Assembly (NCBI GenBank): GCA_018716105.1
Contig: DVKH01000035.1
Span: 22,312-86,311 of the forward strand
Length of the DNA: 64,000 nucleotides
Reading direction: 5' to 3'
Origin: Candidatus Fimivivens faecavium
Lineage (GTDB): Bacteria; Bacillota; Clostridia; Oscillospirales; Ruminococcaceae
The position numbers were made by a program, and so were the translations under genes. Under the pieces are notes generated by a model that saw only the letters and a program-made list of their open reading frames with translations, searched no databases and was not told the DNA's origin. Position 1 is the first letter of the stretch, and each line of letters starts with the position of its first letter. Positions 52,481 to 62,062 of this stretch are shown here, piece after piece.

Positions 52481-54250
52481 TCAGGAGAGGAACGAGATCA
52501 CGCCGTCGCCGACCGCGTTGGCCATCCGGAAGATCCCAGTTTTGCTGCACATGTCGTCGTACTCAACCGGGTTGGTCATAAAGCCCATCTCCACCAGCAC
52601 TGACGGCGCATAGGAATTAAGGGTCACCCGGAATTCATAATATTTGACGCCCCGGCTGTTTCTGCCGGTATAGGAGGTCATCGGGCCGATCAGCGCCGAA
52701 CCGAGCGGCTTGCCAATCGCCTCATAATAATAGATTTCAATGCCGTTGGGGGTCAGGCCGTTGGCGTTTTCTACGATCGAATTGCAGTGAAGCGAGATAA
52801 ATAGGTCCGCCTTCGCGTCGAGCCCCGGCTGCATCCGCTCGTTAAAGCGGCTGTTGAGGTCGGGCGGCTCCGGGAAGATCACCGTCGCGCCCAGCGATTC
52901 AAGCCGCTTTTTCACTGCAACCGTGGTCGCATAGGTGATGTCGCTTTCGGTCGGCCCTTTGAGCTGCGACATGCCAAGCGCGCCCGGATCCTTCGTTCCG
53001 TGGCCCGCGTCGAGGGCGACGACAATGCCCTGGAGCGGTCTCGAGGCGTCCCCGGAGAGGGTTGGGCGGTACTTGCAGTAGATGCTGGTCACACCCTGGT
53101 CGTATTCGACCGCGTAGCCCCAAAGCGCCGCCGACGGCGAGAGATACAGTTCGATCACGGTGTTGTTCCCTTTCTGCGTAACCGAAGCGTCGGTGAACAG
53201 GCGGCTGCCCTCCACCGACAGCGAGGCGAGCCCGCTTGTGTTGTTCAGCTCCACATAGAGCTTTTCGCTGCTCTGCCAGGTGATCGCAATCGGGTTCGAG
53301 GTGCCGGTCAGCACGAATCGCTCGCCCCGGTCCTCGGTTGTAAACGTAGCGGCCGAAATCTGGTTGTGATAGTTCGAATATCCCGCGAGCGGCCGGACGT
53401 TCGCCCTGCTGATCCATCCGCCGGAGGAGAGCCGGTACTGGTCGTCGTTCATGTCGACGACTTCATCCATCGCGCCGAGCTTTCCAGTGGTGATATATGC
53501 GTTTTTCGCGTCGTTGATGATCAGCGAGGACACCTGCGTCACCTGCACGAGAAGCGGCGAACCCGTCCCCGAGGTGAAAAGCTCGCCTGCCGAGGTATAC
53601 TGCGTCGTCTTCCCGTTGTAGGTGAGGGTGTAAACCACGTTGCCGAGGCTGACCGTCCCGTCCGCCTCCGGCATGACGATGTCGGCATAGAAGGTTGCCG
53701 GAACGCCCGTCATCGCCGCAGCCGCCTGGCTGAGCCGGACGCTGGCGCCGTTGACCGTGGCGGTAACCGAACCTCCCGCCGGCGCGACACAGCTCAGCCG
53801 GACCGTATCCCCTGCGAAGAACGCGGTGTCATAGGTCGGGAACATCCTGCTCGCCACCGTCGTGGTTGAAACAACCTGCGCCGAATCCGAGCGGGTGATG
53901 ATCACCTGTTCGGTCTGATTCCCCTGGGAAAATTCAACCAGGTTCCGCCCATAGGCAAGATCCACATAAACCCCAAAGCTGCCCTGGCTTCCCCTTGTCG
54001 TGATTAGCTGTCCATTGAGGTAAAGGTCCTGATTGGGGTCGGAGTTGCCCATAATGTAATAATGCGCCGCGCTGGTGGTGATGTCCTTGTCTGGCTTGGT
54101 AATGTCAAGCGTCTGCGGGACGGCGAGATCGACGTGGCTCGTGATCTCCTCAAAGTCGTCGTAGGCCGCCGCCGTCAGCGCGGGATAGGTGGTAAACAGC
54201 AGCCCCGCCGCGCACAGAGCCGCTGCCGTTCTTTTCAGCCTTCCGTTCAA
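52481..54250 (-). CDS. N-acetylmuramoyl-L-alanine amidase, secreted
   Basis: This encodes 589 residues from a TTG start at 54250: AAAGGAGAATGGAG precedes it, and the next codons give a signal peptide (LKRTAAALCAAGLLFTTYPALTAAA). Residues 30-400 contain beta-rich repeats (copper-amine-oxidase- or Ig-like) of unknown role. The C-terminal 200 residues form an Amidase_3 domain with zinc ligands in VVALDAGHGTKDPGALG, a Glu after SDITY, and ADLFISLHCNSI, with catalytic Glu in SVLVEMGFMTNPVEYDD. It cleaves the amide bond between stem peptide and muramic acid in peptidoglycan. Confidence 0.93.
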   Translation of the reverse strand: MNGRLKRTAAALCAAGLLFTTYPALTAAAYDDFEEITSHVDLAVPQTLDITKPDKDITTSAAHYYIMGNSDPNQDLYLNGQLITTRGSQGSFGVYVDLAYGRNLVEFSQGNQTEQVIITRSDSAQVVSTTTVASRMFPTYDTAFFAGDTVRLSCVAPAGGSVTATVNGASVRLSQAAAAMTGVPATFYADIVMPEADGTVSLGNVVYTLTYNGKTTQYTSAGELFTSGTGSPLLVQVTQVSSLIINDAKNAYITTGKLGAMDEVVDMNDDQYRLSSGGWISRANVRPLAGYSNYHNQISAATFTTEDRGERFVLTGTSNPIAITWQSSEKLYVELNNTSGLASLSVEGSRLFTDASVTQKGNNTVIELYLSPSAALWGYAVEYDQGVTSIYCKYRPTLSGDASRPLQGIVVALDAGHGTKDPGALGMSQLKGPTESDITYATTVAVKKRLESLGATVIFPEPPDLNSRFNERMQPGLDAKADLFISLHCNSIVENANGLTPNGIEIYYYEAIGKPLGSALIGPMTSYTGRNSRGVKYYEFRVTLNSYAPSVLVEMGFMTNPVEYDDMCSKTGIFRMANAVGDGVISFLS

Positions 54251-54637
54251 AACTCCATTCTCCTTTTCATTCCCGATCTCGAGCAGCGCCCGCAGCCTGC
54301 GGCCTGACGCCGGCGCAGGTCCCCCCTGAGAACCGCCTCCCATGCCGCCGGATTCGCGCTGAATGCGACCTGTTCTTCTATAAAGTATCATAATTGCGTG
54401 AGAATTGTGCGAACAAACCCAAAAATTTTTATAAGTTGGAAGAACTGCTTCCCACCCAAGGAGTAACGCTTCCGATTTGCGCGTTGAAATTCATACTCAA
54501 ACACAGTATAATATCCGCAGAGAAAGCGGGGCCGCTTTCTCCGCCGCTGCGGCGGGATCATACCGCGCCGCGGCCTTAGTTGCGCTGCTCGTTTGAAATC
54601 AAAAGCCGGCGGACCCCGCCGGCGGAAAGGAACTCAT
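54251..54637. other. Intergenic region between divergent envelope genes
   Basis: No gene is seen. It must hold promoters for both the amidase (minus) and the DUF885 lipoprotein (plus). The zone around 54390-54520 is AT-rich (for example CATAATTGCG and TATAATATCC), consistent with promoters, but no box pair is convincing. Confidence 0.4.
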
Positions 54638-56461
54638 ATGATCAGATCCCTCCAGCGCGCGGCCGGTATTCTGCTCGCCTCGGCGCTTATGCTGACATCG
54701 GCCGGCTGTCAAAGCCCCTTTGAACCGAAAGCGTCCCCGGAAGAAGAACAGGCGCGTTTTTCGGAATTTACGGAGGAATATTTTCTCGAAGCCGTCTCTT
54801 CCGACGGGATCAGCCTTCACTTTTTCCTGAAGGACCCGTCCGTTTACGGAATCGCCGAACAGCCGAATCTCGGCGATTTCAGTTATGACGCCATCCTCGA
54901 CTACGAAAAGCAGGTCCGCGCCGACCTTGAAACCCTCGCCGGTTTTGCCTACGACGCTTTAACCGAAGACCAGCAACTGACCTATGATATTTTAAAGCAC
55001 GCGCTGGAACTCGAACGCTCTTCCGAAGGCCTCGGCCTGTTCGCCAGCTACGCTGCCAAATACGACGGCATCCTCACCACCTATCCCCAACTGATGGCGG
55101 ACTACCGCTTTGAAACCGAACAGGACGTCGAGAACTATCTCCGCCTTCTCGAAGACCTTCCGCGCGCGCTCGATGAGGCGCTTGCCCTCGAACAGAAGCG
55201 CGCCGAGGCGGGCCTTTTCATGAACGAGCGCCTGCTAGACGGCGTCCTGGAAACCTGCCGGGCCGTCCTTGAAGACCCGGATAACAGCTTTATGATCCAA
55301 TCGTTTGAAGAGCGGCTTGACGCGCTCGGCGGCCTCGATGATGCCGCCCGCCAGGCTTACATCGACGAAAACCGCCGCATCTGGGTTTCCGTCGCCGTCC
55401 CGGCGGGCGAGGCCCATCTCGAGGGGCTCGAGGCGCTTCGCCCTTTTTGCAGCGCGGTTTCCGGGCTCTCCGGCTATGAAGGCGGAAAGGAATATTACGA
55501 ATATCTGCTCCGCTCGCGCACCGGGCTCGACGAACCGGTCGAAGAGCTGATCGCCGTGCTCGAAGACGCGATGACGGACGCAATCCGGACTGTGGTCACC
55601 GTTTCGATGCGCGACCCCGGCGCGTATGAAAGCGCGTTTTCCCCCAAAACCGAATCCGTCCAGACCCCGGAGGAGATCATCGAAATGCTCCGCGACACCG
55701 TCAAGGACGAATTCCCCCCGCTGGAGGAGATCTCCTATCAGATCAAGCGCGTCCCCGAAAGCCTTCAGGAGAGCAGCGCCCCGGCCTATTACCTGACCCC
55801 GCCGTTCGACGCGCCGAGCGAAAATCTCATTTACATCAACGACAAATACAAATCACAGGTCGAGGGCGAAAGCCTGATCGAGACCCTCGCGCACGAGGGT
55901 TACCCCGGCCATCTCTATCAAACCAACTATTTCCGCCTTCGCTCGCCCGATCTGATCCGCCTGGCGCTGAGCTTCACCGGCTATTCGGAGGGCTGGGCCA
56001 ATTACGTCGATTCCAATGTCTACCGCTGGCTCGGCTACACCGAAAATGAACAGGAAATCCTCTGCTCCAACGACCTGATGAACACCGTCCTGCAGGCGCG
56101 TGTGGACATCGGCGTCCACTACGAGGGCTGGACTCAGGAGGATATCCTCACCTGGCTCGGCGACTGGGGCCTGATTCAGGACGAAGCGCTCGCGGAGGAA
56201 ATTTACTGGATGGTGCTCGAAGACCCCGGGAACCCGCTCCCTTATATATTCGGCGAACTCGAGTTTGACCGGATGCGCGAAGAGGCCGAGCGCCGGCTCG
56301 GCGGCAGTTTCGACCCGATCGCGTTCCACCAGGTGATTCTTGACTGCGGACCTGCGCCGTTTTCCATCGTGCGTGAAAAGATGAACGCCTACCTCGATCA
56401 GGCCGCGGGGCCGGACAATGCTTCGGCATCCCCAAACGCCCTGAAGCAGAAAGCGGCTTAA
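54638..56461 (+). CDS. DUF885-family lipoprotein (zinc peptidase-like)
   Basis: This encodes 607 residues from the ATG at 54638 (GGAAAGG upstream). A lipoprotein signal ends at LTSAGCQS. DUF885 features are present: residues near 400-440 have LIYINDKYKSQ and ESLIETLAHEGYPGHLYQ, which carries the HExxPGH motif of a zinc metallopeptidase. GYSEGWANYVDSN follows, with a second glutamate ligand. It is anchored on the outer face of the membrane and presumably cleaves peptides; the substrate is unknown. Confidence 0.85.
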   Translation: MIRSLQRAAGILLASALMLTSAGCQSPFEPKASPEEEQARFSEFTEEYFLEAVSSDGISLHFFLKDPSVYGIAEQPNLGDFSYDAILDYEKQVRADLETLAGFAYDALTEDQQLTYDILKHALELERSSEGLGLFASYAAKYDGILTTYPQLMADYRFETEQDVENYLRLLEDLPRALDEALALEQKRAEAGLFMNERLLDGVLETCRAVLEDPDNSFMIQSFEERLDALGGLDDAARQAYIDENRRIWVSVAVPAGEAHLEGLEALRPFCSAVSGLSGYEGGKEYYEYLLRSRTGLDEPVEELIAVLEDAMTDAIRTVVTVSMRDPGAYESAFSPKTESVQTPEEIIEMLRDTVKDEFPPLEEISYQIKRVPESLQESSAPAYYLTPPFDAPSENLIYINDKYKSQVEGESLIETLAHEGYPGHLYQTNYFRLRSPDLIRLALSFTGYSEGWANYVDSNVYRWLGYTENEQEILCSNDLMNTVLQARVDIGVHYEGWTQEDILTWLGDWGLIQDEALAEEIYWMVLEDPGNPLPYIFGELEFDRMREEAERRLGGSFDPIAFHQVILDCGPAPFSIVREKMNAYLDQAAGPDNASASPNALKQKAA

Positions 56462-56829
56462 TCCGCTTCAGCTTCCGTCCATTATATGATACGTTCAGTA
56501 TTTATTTTATTTTTTAATACGTCCAGTTTCTTGCAGCGGCATCTAACGCATCAACACGCCCGTCGTTGGCACAAGATGCCCGGCCTTATGAAATTTCGCG
56601 GGGACGCAAAAAAATCATTTCCCGCTGACACAAATGCTATAATGGCCGCAAAGGGGCAAACACGGTTCTGCCGCAGTCTGCGGAAGTGAAACCGAAATTC
56701 CAAAAGGTAAAAATTCAATCTGCGCGTCTTTTTATCGCTGGGACAGGCGCAGTTCCCGCTGCGCTCATTTCTAATCTGAAGGCGGCCGCAGCCCGGCCGC
56801 TGAACAACATCGGAAACGGAGGGTTCCCC
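56462..56829 (+). promoter_or_regulatory. Leader region with an extended -10 promoter
   Basis: No gene is seen. An extended -10 (TGCTATAAT, 56635-56643) precedes the transglutaminase-like gene by about 190 bases, without a clear -35 box. A stretch of T and A at 56490-56525 may be the end of the DUF885 transcript. A 190-base leader is long enough to carry regulation, but I see no known riboswitch. Confidence 0.4.
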
Positions 56830-58254
56830 ATGAAACGCATCGTCATTTCCGCCACGGCGATTTTGCTCGCGGCGTTTTTGGTTCTCTCAACGGTTCCGGC
56901 GGTGTTCGCCGCGAACACCGAACCGCTGGATATCTTTACTGGCCCGGAAGCCGATTCCGCTTCCTCTTCCGCCCCGGATACGGCGTCTTCCGCTCCCGGC
57001 CTCTCCCCGATTGAACTGGGGAATCTCGTCACCGGCGTGTGGGAAGGGAGCGTTCCGATTTTCACCTCCGAGAAAACCTACTTCAACGACCGGGTCACCT
57101 TCGACTTTAACACCGACCGCGAAGAGGATCTTCTCCTCCGCTTTCGGTCGCTCGACCCCGACACCTTTTTCCCGCCGAACGAGTGGCGTGCCGAAGGCGG
57201 CGCCTTGACCTTCAGTTTCTACGATTCCCCCTGGCGGGCCGAATTCGCCCTGCGCCCGCAGTCGGAAGGGATCTTAACCGGGACCTTCACCCAGTATGGG
57301 AAGTCGGCAAACGTCACCTTCACAAAGGTCTCATCCTCCCCCGCGGCGGAAGGCGAAATCCAAACCCAGTTCGTCTTCGACGGAAAAACCGGGGATGAAT
57401 GGCTCGAGGAGCTTCGCAAATACCCTTCGTTTTCCATGACCGGCGAGAAAATCCCGTTTACCTATGAACTGAACCGCGCAGACAAATCGCTCCCGATGGT
57501 AAACCTCTACGGCGTCACCGAGGGAAAAGACGGCCGCACCGACGTCGAACAGATGAAAGCGCTCCTCGACATCGTCTCCAAAAACTTCACCCACAACGGC
57601 TCGGTCGCTGTTCCAGAGCAGCTTGACCCGCTCTCGGTCATCGCTTACCACAATGAACACGGCGGAATTGAGTGCCGGGGCCTCTCGGTCATCCTTGCGG
57701 AAATGCTCCGGGTCTGCGGTATCCCGGCAAAACCGGTGATGTGCATCTCCTCCATCGAACCGAGCGAATGCCACGTCGTCGTGCATGCGTATTCCGAGTC
57801 CCTCGAACAATGGATTATGCTCGACCCGACCTATCACCTGATGCTCAAAAACGAAAAGGGGCAGTATGTCAGCCTCCCAATGCTCCGCGACGCGCTGATC
57901 AGCGGGGAAACGCTGATTCCAAACGACGACGCAGGCCACAACGGGCAGCCCTTTTACATGCCGTATTACCGCGCCTACATGGCGAAGAACACCTTCCGGT
58001 TCGCCTGCGCGACAGACTTTTATTTCGGCGGCGAGCGCTTCGCCGACACCGACGTCAAAGGCGAGGGTTCAGCCAACGCGGCGGAGCTGTTCGGCGCTTC
58101 CAGCCACGTCCCCGCCACCGAAGAGGAACGCAAAGCCATCCTCGCCTCGAATACCCAGAACATGTTGGTCCCAATCGGCTACGACGTCCCCTACCGCTAC
58201 TCCCGCACCGAAAAACTCACCACCTATGCGAACGGCTTTTGGGCCGCGCCATGA
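56830..58254 (+). CDS. Secreted transglutaminase-like protein
   Basis: This encodes 474 residues from the ATG at 56830 (GGAGGG upstream). A signal peptide (VISATAILLAAFLVLSTVPAVFAA) leads to a Ser/Ala linker. A beta domain (residues 60-190) is followed by a transglutaminase-type cysteine protease core: Cys in GGIECRGLSVILAEMLRVCGIPA, His in ECHVVVHAYSES, and Asp in WIMLDPTYHLML. The order Cys-His-Asp and the AEMLRVxGIPA stretch are typical. It may cleave peptides or crosslink proteins at the cell surface. Single gene with terminator at 58264-58304. Confidence 0.88.
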   Translation: MKRIVISATAILLAAFLVLSTVPAVFAANTEPLDIFTGPEADSASSSAPDTASSAPGLSPIELGNLVTGVWEGSVPIFTSEKTYFNDRVTFDFNTDREEDLLLRFRSLDPDTFFPPNEWRAEGGALTFSFYDSPWRAEFALRPQSEGILTGTFTQYGKSANVTFTKVSSSPAAEGEIQTQFVFDGKTGDEWLEELRKYPSFSMTGEKIPFTYELNRADKSLPMVNLYGVTEGKDGRTDVEQMKALLDIVSKNFTHNGSVAVPEQLDPLSVIAYHNEHGGIECRGLSVILAEMLRVCGIPAKPVMCISSIEPSECHVVVHAYSESLEQWIMLDPTYHLMLKNEKGQYVSLPMLRDALISGETLIPNDDAGHNGQPFYMPYYRAYMAKNTFRFACATDFYFGGERFADTDVKGEGSANAAELFGASSHVPATEEERKAILASNTQNMLVPIGYDVPYRYSRTEKLTTYANGFWAAP

Positions 58255-58263
58255 AAGAACGGC

Positions 58264-58304
58264 AGAACGCCCCGCCTCTGAAAACATTAGAGGCGGGGCG
58301 TTCT
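58264..58304. terminator. Bidirectional terminator
   Basis: A 16-bp perfect stem (AGAACGCCCCGCCTCT and its complement) around a nine-base loop lies between the convergent transglutaminase-like and MerR genes. Confidence 0.9.
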
Positions 58305-58318
58305 CGCGCTCCTCGCGG

Positions 58319-58705
58319 TCAGTCCGCCGTCCTGACGAGTTTCCGCTCCGCTTTCCAAAGCCCCTCGTCATACCGCTCAATTTTGTGATTGAGCCTATCA
58401 AGCGTCCGCTGCATCTCTTCGATCTTGGCAGTAAGCTGGTCCCGCTGCTCGATCAGGATCTGCTTTCGCGCCTCAATCGTCGCGTCGCCCTTTTGAAAGA
58501 GCGCCACATATTCGATCAGCGCCTCCACCTGGATCCCCGCGCTGCGCATGCATTTTGTAAACTCAACCCATCCCAGGTCCGTTTCAGAATAGTCCCGGAT
58601 CCCGCTCTTGTTCCGGGTAACAGCCGGGATCAGCCCAATCCGCTCATAGTAACGGAGCGTGTCCTGCGACAAATCATATTTTTTGCTAACCTGTGCGATC
58701 GTCAT
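58319..58705 (-). CDS. MerR-family regulator (AdhR-like)
   Basis: This encodes 128 residues. The winged-helix motif MTIAQVSKKYDLSQDTLRYYERIGLIPAVTRNKSGIRDYSETDL is the MerR core. A long dimerisation helix follows (ATIEARKQILIEQRDQLTAKIEEMQRTLDRLNHKIERYDE). No metal-binding cysteines are seen (one Cys in KCMRSAG), consistent with aldehyde- or drug-sensing members such as AdhR. It is 38 bases after the aldo/keto reductase gene and probably regulates the operator at 59946-59965. Confidence 0.92.
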   Translation of the reverse strand: MTIAQVSKKYDLSQDTLRYYERIGLIPAVTRNKSGIRDYSETDLGWVEFTKCMRSAGIQVEALIEYVALFQKGDATIEARKQILIEQRDQLTAKIEEMQRTLDRLNHKIERYDEGLWKAERKLVRTAD

Positions 58706-58743
58706 TTCCGTCTCTCCTTTCGCGTTCGACGCTCTGGCCCTGT

Positions 58744-59892
58744 TTACCGGCCAAACAGTTCTGCCGCGGCGCGCATATTCTCGATCACCGGCACCTCAAA
58801 CGGGCAGCGGCTTTCGCATGCGCCGCAAGCGATGCATTGCCCCGCCGCATGCTTTAAAACCGCATAGTGCTCCCGAACCGTCTCCGGGACCGAACCCTGC
58901 GCCCGCGCGAGGTTCAGGAATTTGGTCACCGCCGCAACGTCGATTCCCCTCGGGCAGGGCGCGCAGTGCCCGCAGTACATGCAGTGCCCCTGCCACCGGA
59001 TCTTCGGGAACGTGGCGAACGCCGCGGCATAGTCCCGCTCCTCTGCGGACGCCCGCTCATAGCCGACGCTGATCTCAAGCTCCTCCATCGTCCGTGCGCC
59101 CGCAAGCACCGAAGCCACTGCCGGACGGGTCAGCGCATAGTGGATGCACTGCCAGGGCGTCAGCGCTTTCCCCGCGGGAGATAGCGTCTCCGACAAAAGA
59201 TCCCCGCCGCCGAACGCCTTCATCACCGTGATCCCAACCCCCATCCGGCTGCAGAGTTCATAGAGAGCCTCCCGCTCCGGATCCATGTTGAGAAGCGGTT
59301 TTTGATAATTTTCTCCGTCCCAGAGCGATTCGCAGTTTTCGCCGCCCGGCTGCAGATCATCGCAGGGGTTGACGCTGAACATCAGCACCTCGATCTCCCC
59401 GCTCCGGACCGCTTCCATCGCTGCGCGCGGGTTGTGGCTGCTCAACCCGATACGGCCGATTTTGCCGCATGCCTTGAGTTCCTTTGCATATTGAAGCACC
59501 GGCCCCCCGGCGATTGTCCGCCAGTCCTCCTCCGAATCCACATAGTGGATCATCCCAATCTCGACCGAACCGGAGCCGAGCCGTTCCAGAAGGTCTTCGA
59601 ACCCCTCCCGCACCTCTTCGATCTTCCGGGTGCGGAGATACTGTCCGTCCTTCCAGACCGTGCACAGGTGTCCCTGGAGCACAAATTTGTCCCGCCTCCC
59701 CGCCAGCGCCGCGCCCAGTTTGGTTCGCATCGCTGGATCCGGCGAATAGAGGTCGATCAAATTGACCCCATGCTCCACGGCATAATCGAGCATCGGCCCG
59801 ATCAGCGCCCCGTCGTGATCCACAAACCCTTCGCATCCGATTCCAATCTCTCCAACCTTCAGCCCGGTTTTTCCAAGCTCCCGCAGTTCCAT
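58744..59892 (-). CDS. Aldo/keto reductase with C-terminal ferredoxin domain
   Basis: This is a 382-residue protein. The TIM-barrel start is LRELGKTGLKVGEIGIGCEGF. The catalytic Asp-Tyr equivalent region is VNLIDLYSPDPAMRTKLGAAL. Two 4Fe-4S cluster motifs close the protein: CMYCGHCAPCPRGID and CIACGACESRCPFEVP. Such fusions are known in anaerobes, where reducing power comes from ferredoxin or the clusters rather than NADPH alone. The gene has a MerR-type promoter and is followed by its probable regulator. Likely role: reduction of reactive aldehydes. Confidence 0.92.
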   Translation of the reverse strand: MELRELGKTGLKVGEIGIGCEGFVDHDGALIGPMLDYAVEHGVNLIDLYSPDPAMRTKLGAALAGRRDKFVLQGHLCTVWKDGQYLRTRKIEEVREGFEDLLERLGSGSVEIGMIHYVDSEEDWRTIAGGPVLQYAKELKACGKIGRIGLSSHNPRAAMEAVRSGEIEVLMFSVNPCDDLQPGGENCESLWDGENYQKPLLNMDPEREALYELCSRMGVGITVMKAFGGGDLLSETLSPAGKALTPWQCIHYALTRPAVASVLAGARTMEELEISVGYERASAEERDYAAAFATFPKIRWQGHCMYCGHCAPCPRGIDVAAVTKFLNLARAQGSVPETVREHYAVLKHAAGQCIACGACESRCPFEVPVIENMRAAAELFGR

Positions 59893-59937
59893 TGTCCGTC
59901 CTCCCTCTCCCGGTCTCCATCAATTTGTTTTCTTGTT

Positions 59938-59968
59938 ATTTTATCACCTGGAGCGAACTCCAGGTCAA
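59938..59968 (-). promoter_or_regulatory. MerR-type operator-promoter of the aldo/keto reductase operon
   Basis: On the minus strand, -35 TTGACC (59963-59968) and -10 TAAAAT (59938-59943) are separated by 19 bases, which is the spacing at which MerR-family activators work. The spacer holds a perfect 20-bp inverted repeat (ACCTGGAG - 4 bases - CTCCAGGT, 59946-59965). The MerR gene at 58319-58705 is in the same operon. Confidence 0.92.
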
Positions 59969-60012
59969 GTGCTTTTTCAGGGATCGGGCGGCAGCCCCCT
60001 CTTTTTGATATC

Positions 60013-61173
60013 CTACTCTCCCTTGTAGGCGTTGAGGATGTAGTCGGTGAAATAAGGCCGGGGGCCATAGGAACTCTGGCAGCTGCTGGCGAAAACCGCC
60101 ACCAGATCCAGCTCCGGCACCACATAGATGAACTGCCCGGCGTAGCCGAAGGCGAAGTAGGTGTCATAGAGGGCGGAGGGATAGGGGGTCGCATAGGTGC
60201 CGTACTGCCCCGGGGCATAGGGCTGGATCCACCACTGGTATCCGTACTGTCCGGTACTGCCCGGCCCCGCGTTTTGCACTGAGGTGGATTCCTCCACCCA
60301 GGCGGCGGGGACCAGCTGCCGGCCCCTCCAGTTCCCCCCGTCCAGGAACAGTTGGCCGAATTTGGCCGCGTCCCGCGCGGAGATCAGGACGCCGTTGCCG
60401 CCGTCCGCGACGCCTTGGGGATCGGCGCCCCAGTGTGCCTCACCGCTGATCCCCATAGGGTCGAAGAGCTTCTCGCGGCAGTATTCCTCCTGGTTCCTGC
60501 CGGTGGCCGCCTGGAGGACCGCCGAAAGGAGGTGGGTGTTGCCGGTGCTGTAGTTGAAGACGGCGCCCGGCTGGTAAATGAGCTCGCGCCCCAGGATATA
60601 GTCCACCCAGTTTTCTGCCGAGCGGAATTCCTCCCAGTTGGAGTAGCCGCCGCCCCATTCGTACCACTCAAGGCCGCTGGTCTGGGTTAGCAGGTGGCGC
60701 AGGGTAAGGTTCTGCTTGCCGTCGGTCATCTGGGCCGCTTGCGGCAGGTAGTCGGAAAGGAGATCGTCCACCCCGCCTATGTCCCCTTCGTCAATGGCGA
60801 TGCCGACGAGGGCGCTGGTGAAGGATTTGGAGGCGGAATGAAAGGGAAACAGGGTGTTTTCGTTATAACCCTCTTCATAATATTCGTCGACGACGGCCCC
60901 GTCCTTCACCGTCACAACCGCGTGGATGCCGCTGCCGGGGAGAGCGGCATGGAGGGCGTCAAAGACCGCCGAATCCATGTTGTGATTCTCCGGCGTATCA
61001 AACTGCCAGTTGTTGTCCGGCTCCGGGAGGGGTTCCTCTGCACTGGAAGCTAAGGTCTCCGCCTTCAGGGAAGATTCCCCGGAGGCGCTGTCGGAGGAGG
61101 ACGGTGTTCCCCCGGCGGAGCAGGCCGAAAGGGCTAAAACCCCCGCCAGAATAAAAGCTAATCGTTTTTTCAT
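60013..61173 (-). CDS. Serine hydrolase lipoprotein, beta-lactamase-like
   Basis: This encodes 386 residues from the ATG at 61173 (AAGGAAGG upstream). A lipoprotein signal (LAFILAGVLALSACSAGG) is followed by a Ser-rich linker. The class C beta-lactamase/D-Ala-D-Ala carboxypeptidase fold has SxxK in FHSASKSFTSALVG (nucleophile Ser) and YSTGN (YxN-type). A C-terminal GxxxY/HxG-type region closes the domain (SALYDTYFAFGYAGQFIYVVPELDLVAVFASS). It is anchored outside. It may hydrolyse peptides, esters or beta-lactams; resistance cannot be claimed from sequence alone. Confidence 0.88.
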   Translation of the reverse strand: MKKRLAFILAGVLALSACSAGGTPSSSDSASGESSLKAETLASSAEEPLPEPDNNWQFDTPENHNMDSAVFDALHAALPGSGIHAVVTVKDGAVVDEYYEEGYNENTLFPFHSASKSFTSALVGIAIDEGDIGGVDDLLSDYLPQAAQMTDGKQNLTLRHLLTQTSGLEWYEWGGGYSNWEEFRSAENWVDYILGRELIYQPGAVFNYSTGNTHLLSAVLQAATGRNQEEYCREKLFDPMGISGEAHWGADPQGVADGGNGVLISARDAAKFGQLFLDGGNWRGRQLVPAAWVEESTSVQNAGPGSTGQYGYQWWIQPYAPGQYGTYATPYPSALYDTYFAFGYAGQFIYVVPELDLVAVFASSCQSSYGPRPYFTDYILNAYKGE

Positions 61174-61606
61174 AGATACCTTCCTTTCCATGTGATCCCT
61201 GATCCGCTGGCCATACACATCCGAGCTGAAAACAGGAAGAACGGCGCTTCGCCCCGTCCGTTGGGGCGGGCCAAACGCCGCTTCCCAGACGGTAATCTCC
61301 CCGGCGGCTTCCCGTCGGAGGGTTTTTAAACCCTTCCCCCGCAGCAGCGGCGGCGTCGAAACTGAAAACGAACGGTTATTTCAACACCCTTTTAACCCTA
61401 ATTCCTTTGTTCCATATTATAAAGCAAGAATGGAGAGTTACAAATACTTATATTGAATTGGATACCATGCTTCTCAATTATGATGCCTAAAGCTGCTTGC
61501 ACTTTTCGGGATTTACATTCAGGGCGCTCAATCCTTTAATTTGACAACGCTATAACCTTTTTTATTTGCAACTTCTTTTTTACGATTTAGACAACAAGTG
61601 CCGTGT
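61174..61606. other. Intergenic region upstream of the hydrolase gene
   Basis: No gene is seen. A GC-rich inverted repeat around 61240-61305 (GGCGCTTCGCCCCGTCC and partners) lies upstream of the hydrolase and may be part of its leader. From 61380 on, the sequence is AT-rich and looks like a boundary to the tRNA/rRNA region. Confidence 0.4.
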
Positions 61607-62002
61607 TCAACACTCAATACCCTCCAGCGCGGTCAGACCTTTTGTATTGTAATAATGGCGTACTTCAGGCTTATCTGGGACAAAACCGCCCTGCAAAGGA
61701 CCGTTGACGGAGCCCCTTGGTCCGTAAAAAACAATTCCACCTGCGCCGGGCATAGCTCTGCAAAGCTCCAATAGCTGCTCCCCGCTGAACAGCCCCAGTG
61801 CACAGGCGGCCCTCCATGCGCTCTTTTCCACCGCCAAGCATTGCCGCTGTATATCCGCAAGTTCCGTGTCATCAGGAAATATAACATATGGAAATAAAGA
61901 GGTAAACGGATAAACAAATCCTAAGCCAACGGCTTCGCCGCTTCGGCTCTCAGATACATTCCAACTATGTGCAAAATCGCAATATAAACGAGTTCCGTAC
62001 AT
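61607..62002 (-). CDS. Hypothetical protein
   Basis: This is a 131-residue frame with no clear ribosome binding site before the ATG at 62002. The product has FVYPFTSLFPYVIFPDDTELADIQRQC and GAGGIVFYGPRGSVNGPLQGGFVPD segments and no recognised domain. It sits between the hydrolase and the tRNA-Ala gene in AT-richer DNA. It could be a complete small protein or the surviving part of a decayed gene. Confidence 0.4.
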   Translation of the reverse strand: MYGTRLYCDFAHSWNVSESRSGEAVGLGFVYPFTSLFPYVIFPDDTELADIQRQCLAVEKSAWRAACALGLFSGEQLLELCRAMPGAGGIVFYGPRGSVNGPLQGGFVPDKPEVRHYYNTKGLTALEGIEC

Positions 62003-62062
62003 TTTAAAGCATCAAGTTACAAAAAAACAGACCATCGCTCATTTGAAGCAATGGTCTGTTTT

